A stretch of 64,000 bases of DNA, taken from the NCBI GenBank assembly GCA_015680685.1, contig MNCI01008582.1, positions 133,068 through 197,067 on the forward strand, read 5' to 3'. Made by a program: the position numbers and the translations under genes. Source of the stretch: Gnetum montanum (taxonomy: Eukaryota; Streptophyta; Gnetopsida; Gnetales; Gnetaceae). This document shows positions 56,336 through 64,000 of the stretch, piece after piece. Positions within the stretch are counted from its first letter, which is position 1. Each line of letters begins with the position of its first letter. The notes under the pieces are model-generated. The model made no database searches. It was given only the letters and a program-made list of their open reading frames with translations, and had not been told where the DNA came from.

Positions 56336-57494
56336 ATGCCTAGGATATTACCTTACCCATGAGGTAATTATAGATAACTGTACAATCAATGATACTATCC
56401 TAGTGGGACTTCTTATCAACATCAACACTACTATCAATCATAATGACAAACCCCCCAAACATGAGAAATGCCATCAACAAACTAGCAATACCCCTATTGC
56501 TAGTTGAACTCTTATTGATACTATGTTCAATAATCTATTACTACTCTCTTGAATATCATCAACCCACAACATATCCTATGGGATCACCATCTTATACCTC
56601 TCATCATCCATCACATCCTCAATACTCTCATACTTCCCTCCAACATATGTCACCATCAATCATGCAGGAAGGCTTGGCATCACAACCTCAATAGAAGAAT
56701 ACAACTTATGCTATGAACATACAAGGAGATACTAGTACTATTAGTCCTTAAAAAAATCCTCAATAATTTTCTTTCTTTAGGATGTTTTCCACAGGTGTGA
56801 ATAAAACTAGTAAACCTACTAGCTCATCAAGACTATTGCAAGGCCAATTAGGTGCAACATCCTTCCTTACAAAAATAATGTGATCTAATTCTATGCAAAA
56901 TCCAACAAACATTATCATTCCAACATAAGACATAAAATATAAAACTATCACTATAGAGAGAGAAAATTCCATGCATTCTAATAATAATAAAGGGTATGTT
57001 ATGGGTTGAAAGTTCAAAGTATTAACATAATCTCTATACCAACCCACAAAAAACTTGAGGAATAACTGTGTGCACAAAACTACATCTACAAAATAGCTAC
57101 TAAACTAAATGATACCCAATGGCTCAAGAATGAGAATACCAAACCATTTAAAAGATGTATGGAAACATCCAACCCACTTATTAGTTCTAGTCCTCAGAGA
57201 ATGAACCAAATAGAGAACTTAGGGAAGGACATCTTACACTTTGACTATACACTAAAAGAAGATGTTTAATAAGGAGACTCAATAACTAAAATAGAAAATC
57301 AAGAAGAAAACACATCTAGACATTCTAAAAAGGAAACACCTTGAATTCTAGCTAAATATATATTTTCAAATGATTGAAACTTGATTATCATCAATGTTGA
57401 AAAACTTAAATCACTAGAGATGATAAGTGGAAAACTTATGTTGAATAACCAAGGGAATGTGTGGTCCATTTTCTAAGTACTCACCCATGTTTTT
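56336..57494 (+). pseudogene. Linker and protease region of element 5, barely legible
   Basis: 56443-56694 contains the Pro/Ser/His-rich linker (QPTTYPMGSPSYTSHHPSHP). After it I could not read a protease motif. The region ends at GGTCATGGGGGAGATG (57495), the same boundary as in elements 2 and 3. Confidence 0.45.
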
Positions 57495-59654
57495 GGTCAT
57501 GGGGGAGATGTGCCATCTTGAATCAAGAACTAATAAGTGCATTTTTACTTTTTATTTTACAAATTTTTTCATTTTACTATTTCTTAAAAAAATTTTCCCA
57601 TTCTTAATATGTTTCTCATTTCTTATTATTTTTCTTTTCTTTATAAGTTTCTCTTTTCTTAAGTTAATCCCTTTATATTTTGTGAATTTATACTATGTTT
57701 TTGTTAATAATGATGTTTCTAGTTATGATGTAGAAGTTGATGCTATGCTTTGGGTCTTTATTCTATGCTATCAACATGATTAGATAAGTAATTATGTAAC
57801 GTAGTAAGACAACATCATATATCCCTATAGTTTCTATAAATGAAAGGTCTTTATCATGAAAGAAATATGGTTCTTCTTTCATGAAACTAAAATTAACTCA
57901 TGATCATTGTGCCTCGAAGAAAAGAGGAAAGATCAAGTGGGAATATAAAAGGAAGTCACCTTAAGAGTATTTGTTGGGTTCTCTTCTTGACTTCCTTCTT
58001 ATGGTCTATGACTTCCCATTGAACATATCATCACTCCTATCATCTACCAATAAAGAGGAAGCATGTATTTTCATGATTTTGTTCCCATAAAGAAAAAAAA
58101 CAAATGGAAATTCAAAGCACATCCCTTATACATAATAATGAGCTACAAGCACTAGTTATGGGGTTGAAAAGACATGTTCCCCATGCATAAAGGCACTCAT
58201 CTAACTAAGGACCTTCCTTCCTTCTTGCTTCTCTTTTCTTCTCTTCTCTTTTTGAGGTGATGCTCATTCTATACGATGGTTATGGACTCATGATGATAGG
58301 CAAGAAGGGACACAGTAATGCGAGGGCACTATTAATGGTATGAACTTGGTCTGAAACTTTGACAGATAGGTATGATGGTCTTCTTAATAATAATTAACAC
58401 AAGAACCTATTGCAAACATAGTTAGGTACCTCATCTCCTAATCTTTATAATCCATTCTCATCCCATGATTCATCTCATTGCTATATCTAGTTTTGAACAT
58501 AATGGCTTTTTATAGTATAGTGCAAGATCCTAACCAAGGTGGTTGTGTGTTTTTTAGAACAAAGAAATGCTCTATAGTTAACTTCTAAGATGTCCATTAA
58601 CATCTATAGAAGTGGTTATGCAAGGGCATTATGATAGAAGTGTACTTTGGGGAGGATCTACTTGCATGACTTTTGTTGATCATGGCCCTAAACTAAAACA
58701 TTACACTTTATAAGACATCATGAGAAACTTCTTGACCTTTATGCATGATTTTAGGACTACTTATCATCAATTTTAATTAATTTTTGGTACTTTTATATTG
58801 AACTATACTTCAAATTTAATATTTCTTAGACATCTTATGAACTAGACCTTTGGTTTTAGATGTTTGAAAACTTATGAGCTTCCAAAATTATTCTTATTTA
58901 TTATGGGAGGCTAAGGATTTGATTTTTGAAAATTTTCTAACATCCTATTTTTAAACATTATGGTAACTAATAGTAAAAATAATAAGAATAAGTTAAATAA
59001 CTTGATGATTTTAGTTACTTAAAGCCTTAAGAAATGTTATACTAAAATCCCCTTGAGCTTAAATGCTAAATTGTTTTCAAATTTTAAGCTACCTAGGGAT
59101 TTGAAAAGGGTGAATTCTTGATGAAAAATTACCAAAACTAATTTTGATCCTTTATTGACTATAGGTAATGCTAAAAGTAATGCTTAAGGTTGAAGGTGTC
59201 TTACAAGGCAAGGAAAAGATGTTAAAGGGAGGATAGAGAAGGATATGTCCATGGATAAATAGTAGCATATATAAGGATTAAAGCTCAATCATCACATGTT
59301 TGATAGACCCATTGGATGATGAGGAGAAATTTTAGTCCATCCTTGAAACATGCTTTACATAAAAGAAAAGCATCAACATAATAATCAAGGTTGGAAACTC
59401 TACCACCACTAGTGATAATAAGAAGATTCATCTTTGTTGGACTTTCGAAGACTTATGCAATTTTGAAAACTTTGATGTTTGTTTAGTCTTTTTGTCATTT
59501 TGTAATACATCGACTTGAATAAAATTGGATAATGCAACACTCTAGTTTTGTAACAGTTGCTAATCTAATCTTGGTCACTCCACAATTTTTGTAATAAAAC
59601 TTCATCCATTTATATATAACTCAGGGACAAGTTTTTAGTTAGTCATGGGGGGTA
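57495..59654 (+). other. Non-coding 3' region of element 5
   Basis: T-rich block at 57535-57660, then about 2 kb without coding signal, ending in the polypurine motif AGTCATGGGGGGTA at 59641-59654 next to the LTR. Confidence 0.6.
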
Positions 59655-60716
59655 CGATGAGACCTAATATGTTAGGTAGCAAAGTCATTGAGACATGATA
59701 AAACATCATTTTGTTAAGTGTATCAGTCGGTTGAGATATCATAGATGCTACATTGCATCTACATTGTAGCATCCTTGTCAGTGTAGCTTAATGAGTTGCT
59801 ACATCATAGATGCTATATTGTATCTGTTATATCTAGATGCTTTATCAAATCTACTATAGCTTAGTTGAGTTGATGCATCCTTGTCAATGCATCCCCATTG
59901 ATGCTTTTCTATTGACATTGCCAAATGCATTAATGCATCCATGTTAATGTAATGCTTATATTTGCCTATAAATGTATAAGCACCTATTATGTATTTACTA
60001 CCATTTGGTCAATAGTGTAGCTACACTTGTAATTTTCTTTCATAATCTTAGCAAATATTTAGTGAGTGCCTACAACATGGATTTGAGTTAGTTATACAAC
60101 ATCTTATTTGAGTAACATTGTACTTGAACACATTTCATGAACGGTAATAAGATCAAGATTGATTCATATTTATTGTAGCACCATGACTTATAATAGATTT
60201 ACTTTCAATGCAATTTATTCTCTATGTACTTAGTTAATATTTACATTTTCATGTGTGTTAATTAATCAATAGAATAAGCATGACTAGCTTCAAGCATAAA
60301 TACATATTTTCTTTGTAATCCTGATAATTTTATTGCTTAGTTTACCTAGTAGCATAACACTTGGTAATTCTAGTAGTGGGTATGTGAGTTTAGGACATGT
60401 ATGACAAGCTAGAAATGGATACCTATCCTTAGAATAGTTTAGGATTTATCTTCTTATTATTAATTATATTTAATAATTAATTTTCATACATTCATATAAT
60501 TTCGCCTTAGCCACAAAACATCAATAATCATATGCATTACTTTGGACTAAACCATATATGAATAAACTACCACTAGTCCAAGTGAGAAGATAATGACTTG
60601 CGATCAATGCTTAACAATATAGATATCATGCTAGTTCTATCTGTGGAATTCAATTGGATTACATGTGAACACTTTTGATGCATATGATTGGGTATAAGGA
60701 ATACCCACCATTCATA
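59655..60716 (+). mobile_element. 3' LTR of element 5
   Basis: 1,062 bases, beginning CGATGAGACCTAATATG (first base changed from TG) and ending CCACCATTCATA. Shares the GATGCTACAT array and all later landmarks with 53585-54636. Confidence 0.78.
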
Positions 60717-60919
60717 GACCATTCACATCTATCTCTACTAGGTTTGAAGAAATAATCACTATAATAAATTACAGAAAATAGTGGATGAAGGAAACAAGCA
60801 ATGAGATTATAGAAATTTAAGAGAAATAAGCCATCTTTGTGCAAATGGAGAGAAAAGTGAAATAATTATTTGATTTAGCTAGAGTTAAGAGAGAGCTTCT
60901 ACCTTAGTACAAATAGGGA

Positions 60920-61990
60920 TTTTTGGATATGATGATGATGGTAGTCACTGGAATTATGAGTGAAACTTCTAAGAAAAAGTTGGAATTGGAACAAGTTTTT
61001 TCGAACAACTTGTAGGTTTCCTCTAATAATTGTTTCTTAATCTTAAATGGACCAGTCCATATTGCTAAAAAATTATTTGGCTATTTCATATTCCATAATA
61101 ATATAAGATCATCAACTTTAAAAGTTCTTTTTAAAGCCTTTCTATTGAACCACCTTTTGACTTGACAAGCAGTCTTTAATAAATTATCCTTAGCTCTAAC
61201 CATTTCAACTTCTCTTTTGATTAGAAGGATCATGAAACTTCTATCTTTATCAATTTTCTTACTATATTTTTGCACAAAATTTAAGGCCAAACTTATAATC
61301 TTGTTCATAACTCTAGTGGGCAAACCATAGACTAACTTATAAGCTAATGTTTCAATAGCCTTCTTAAATCTACTATGGTCAATCCATAATGCAAATTGCA
61401 AGTAATCAATCCAATTTCTTGGATTCTCATCCAACAAATTTTTAATGTAAGAAATAAGCTTTTTATTTGTAGATTTAGCTAAGCCATTCCCTTGAGGATA
61501 ATAATTTGAAGAAGAAATTAGAAATATGGATTTTTCCAATGCCCATGTTATAAATTATTCACATTGAAAATTCGATCCATTATCAAATATCAATACTTTA
61601 GGTAGACTAAAAAAAATTAGAATTTGATCTTCCAAGAACTTAATCATGTTTGATGTTAAACTTTTTCTCAAAGCTTTTGCTTCAGACCATTTAGTAAAAT
61701 AGTTAGTAGCTGTGAGATAAAATTATGTCCAAATCTTGAAGGAGTAATTATGCCAATAAAATCTAAGCCTCATTGCTAAAATGCTTTATCCATAATTACT
61801 AATTTTAAGGAATCTCTTTTGATCTTCGGTCCATGAATTTAACATTTGTAACATCTTTGAATCCTTGAACTAATATCTTGTTTACACACTAGGCCAATAA
61901 AAATCATAGCAGAGTATATGTTGCAAAGTGGACTTAGGAGACTCATAGAACAAATAAAATGATTATGGAACTATTCTAATATGGAATTGA
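60920..61990 (-). pseudogene. Gypsy integrase, catalytic Glu replaced
   Basis: Minus strand. YESPKSTLQHILCYDFYWPS (zinc-binding region), then Q-stop-GLDFIGIITPSRFGHNFI (first Asp; W is a stop), ATNYFTKWSEAKALRK, KVLIFDNGSNFQ (second Asp), then an open run 61539-61081 with SSSNYYPQGNGLAKSTNKKL. Here the third catalytic residue, Glu in the family (GLAES.NK), is Lys. It continues through NPRNWIDYLQFALWIDHSRF and ends with FLAIWTGPFKIKKQ, the GPY/F module. The enzyme would have inserted the element DNA into the genome. Confidence 0.88.
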
Positions 61991-62149
61991 TATTGCTATT
62001 ATGAACACATTCTAATAAAACCCCTTCTGAAATCCTGTCTATATAAGATTCCATCTTTAATGATAAATTTTTTTACCTTTTTGATGAAAGCTCACTTTTG
62101 ATGTGTAGTTAAATTATTCGAAACCTTTCTTATGTCAAGGAATTCAAGA

Positions 62150-62870
62150 ATTTTATCATACTAGTTTTCTTTATGAGCCTTAAGCACACATACTTCATCA
62201 CCTCTAGCCATTAACTTGGCTAACCCATTCTTTTGATAGTTTTGCATATTTCCAATGAAAAGATGAAACCTTGAAGTTTTATGAGCCATTTTTCTCTTTT
62301 CAACCCAATTTCATTTTAAGCTAAAAATTGTTTAATCGTAGGTTCTATTAGCATAATGTGAACTAGTGAGCTTTCCAAATAATATTTGAAATGCTGAAGT
62401 GCCTTAATGACTGCAAATGCCAATTTTTTAAAGTTTGAATAATTTAATTTTGAAAATTTTAACTAATACCCAAAAAATCCGATCAGTTCATCTTGACCTT
62501 CATCTTTTTGAGTTAAAATAGTAGAAATTGAATCATTAGAAGCAAAATCATATAACCAAAAGTCTTCCTTTAATTTTGGTTTTACCAAGTATGTTGCTTC
62601 TTGAATAGCCCTTTTGATTTTTGTTAAGGCTCTCTCTTATTCTAGTGTTTTCTTTGTTAGGATATCTTTCTTTAGCATATGCATCAAAGGTTTAGTAATT
62701 TTAGTGAATCTAGGGATAAATTTCTTAATAAAATTTATCCTTTCAAAGAAATATCTAAGAGATTTTTTACTTGTAGGATGCTCGATATTCTGTACTACTT
62801 GAATTTGGGAATTATCTATAGTAATTCCTTCTTGATAGATTACATGGCCTAGTAAAATTTTAGACTTAAA
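62150..62870 (-). pseudogene. Gypsy RNase H (RT-linked)
   Basis: Minus strand, continuing from RT. ILLGHVIYQEGITIDNSQIQ (RT connection, family LLGHI.S..GI..DP.K), RYFFERINFIKKFIPRFTKI (FLG.INF.R+FIP.F), TYLVKPKLKEDFWLYDFASN (first acidic region), FSKLNYSNFKKLAFAVIKAL (family Y...EKE..A.V.AL; the Glu positions are changed), and NEIGLKREKWLIKLQGF. Several frameshifts and stops. Confidence 0.78.
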
Positions 62871-63260
62871 TCAAATAGTACATTTCTTAGGAGTTAATGA
62901 AATATCATACTCATGACATTTTTTAAAATATTCTTGAAGATGACCAATATGATCTTCCTTTCTTTTAGAAAAGACAATGATATCATCTAAATAAACCATA
63001 ACGAACTCACCTATTAAGCCTTTAAAGGCTAAATCCATTACTCTTTGAATAGTAGCTCTAGCATTTGATAATCTAAATGACATTCTTTGGTAAGAAAAGG
63101 TTTTCCATTTGGTGATAAATGTTGTTTTATATTTGTCACCCTTATTTACCATGATCTTTGGAATCTTAATAGATTTGAAATTCACTAATTCATAAGCTTG
63201 ATCATGTGGATTCTATATATCTTTTTTTGATAACAAAATTTTTGCTAAACTTATGTTCAT
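62871..63260 (-). pseudogene. Gypsy reverse transcriptase, palm region
   Basis: Minus strand, open at 63185-62871. KYKTTFITKWKTFSYQRMSF then RLSNARATIQRVMDLAFKGL (family KTAF.T.WGTF.Y..MPFGLKNA.ATFQR.M), then EFVMVYLDDIIVFSKRKEDH with the catalytic YLDD intact, and ECYDISLTPKKC-like end (HEYDISLTPKKCTI). The fingers part normally lying before it is missing; only about 75 residues separate it from the upstream RNase H-like domain. Confidence 0.88.
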
Positions 63261-63419
63261 AATCAATCACCTTTTTGATAATGGAATTTGTCTTAAATCT
63301 TGACATTGTTTCAGGTATGATTTAACTTTTGAATTCTTGTTTCTTAAGAATCAAAGTAATTGATCATCATCTTTGACTACTTGTAAATGCTTTATGCTCT
63401 CTAGTATTGATGGCTAATG

Positions 63420-63990
63420 TTCATTCTCAATTGTTACTTCTTTGTACCCTTCTATCGTTTTGACATCTAATGTTAAAGATGCTTTTGCAAAGTCATCTAC
63501 TATATAATTATCCTTCCTACCTATATGTTCCATTTGGTAATGATAAAATTGATCTAGCATTTTGTAGAAAAGTTGTTTATAAGATCATAAGAATGAGCTT
63601 TTTACCACAAAATTACCTTTAATCTATTCACAAAATAATCTTAAATCTCCTTTTATGATGATTAACTTGATTTCTTTTTCCAATGTTGTTTTAATTCCAA
63701 TATTCAAAGCTTCATATTTAGCCTTGTTGTTAGTACAAAGAAAAGATAGATGAATTACTTTGAATATTTATGGGGAATCATACTTTACTAGAACTATTCT
63801 GAATCTTTCACTCTTAGAGTTACAAGAACCATTAAAGTATAGTTCCCATTTGCTCTCATCTTGAGATTCTTCTTTCTCCAAGTTATCAAATTCTTGAAGT
63901 GTGTAAATTTTGGTCTTAAAAGCTTTTGTTTCAATTTACTTTATTCTTTTCATTTGAAGTAATGTTTTCATTCATCAAAGGCTCACTATA
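63420..63990 (-). pseudogene. Second RNase H-like domain upstream of RT
   Basis: Minus strand. DESKWELYFNGSCNSKSERF (family W.LYFDGS......G; the catalytic Asp is Asn), FLCTNNKAKYEALNIGIKTT (TNN.AEYEAL..GL; Glu is Lys), IKLIIIKGDLRLFCE (L.V.GDS.L...; Asp kept), then HIGRKDNYIVDDFAKASLTL (R..N..AD.LA; Asp kept). This is the additional (archaeal-type) RNase H of Tat-related gypsy elements. Here it precedes the RT in the reading direction, followed by EGYKEVTIENEH, a stop, then PSILESIKHLQVVKDDDQLL. Confidence 0.8.
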
Positions 63991-64000
63991 TATGTATATT

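Larger units (their letters stand above)
53585..60716 (+). mobile_element. Element 5: gypsy gag element, subfamily A2
   Basis: LTRs at 53585-54636 and 59655-60716 enclose a 5-kb interior with primer site, gag, linker, AGTCATGGGGG-type motifs and a long non-coding 3' part. No RT or integrase is seen. Flanks (CTTGT left, GACCA right) do not match, so the target duplication has decayed or the ends were rearranged. The two LTRs differ at many positions, so it is an old insertion. Confidence 0.78.

Noticed and set aside
60920-64000. Endogenous pararetrovirus pol
   Set aside because: An integrase with HHCC, D, D and GPY/F parts is present, which marks a Ty3/gypsy retrotransposon.
1-64000. tRNA, rRNA, organelle insertions and intact host genes
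   Set aside because: I looked for cloverleaf-type blocks, rRNA words and plastid or mitochondrial genes while reading and saw none; a covariance-model or BLAST search would settle it.

Overview
The window reads as nuclear DNA of a large, repeat-rich land-plant genome. I see no intact host gene. The content is Ty3/gypsy elements with tRNA-Asp-type primer sites, Copia elements, L1 and RTE LINEs, and two decayed gene copies. A gymnosperm would fit the density and age of the nested repeats, but the sequence does not prove a lineage. Almost every coding stretch carries stops or frameshifts.

Layout. 1-3560 (minus): gag-protease of one gypsy element, split by one in-frame stop and one frameshift, behind a GC-rich leader/LTR with its own TATA box. 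3860-5860: fragments of dispersed repeats. 5862-17482 (plus): an old gypsy element (element 1) interrupted by a nearly complete relative (element 2, 9794-16989) with a perfect 5-bp target duplication (GTAGT). 17483-33440: a decayed L1 LINE landscape holding an RTE LINE tail, a solo LTR (family C), and a second solo LTR (family B, duplication AGCTT) that itself received element 3 (24835-29877, duplication GTTCC). 36019-45770: two family D LTRs with Copia gag-protease beside the right one; between them lie a receptor-kinase pseudogene, a 45-bp minisatellite and an apparently intronless CCR4-type exonuclease pseudogene. 45001-45385 is a second RTE tail with a fold-back rearrangement. 46690-47070 is a peculiar AAATTT/AGATTT array. 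48690-60716: two more members of the element 1/2/3 superfamily (elements 4 and 5), separated by a minus-strand gypsy deletion derivative. 60920-64000 (minus): gypsy pol in the order RNase H-like, RT, RNase H, integrase, with the integrase catalytic Glu replaced by Lys.

The main biological unit is one family of plus-strand gypsy elements (1 to 5). Members share an LTR ending in TCATCA, a primer site derived from TGGCGCCGTTGCCGGGGA, a gag with a Ser/His-rich spacer and a terminal CCHC-like motif, and a 3' polypurine motif AGTCATGGGGG. Where the interior can be read, a Pro/Gln linker and a degenerate protease follow gag. Elements 2 and 3 carry no recognisable RT, RNase H or integrase, so they look like non-autonomous gag(-protease) elements. 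Element 1 keeps the start of an RT, suggesting an autonomous relative. Boundaries given to the base rest on TG/CA ends plus target duplications or primer sites; others are approximate.
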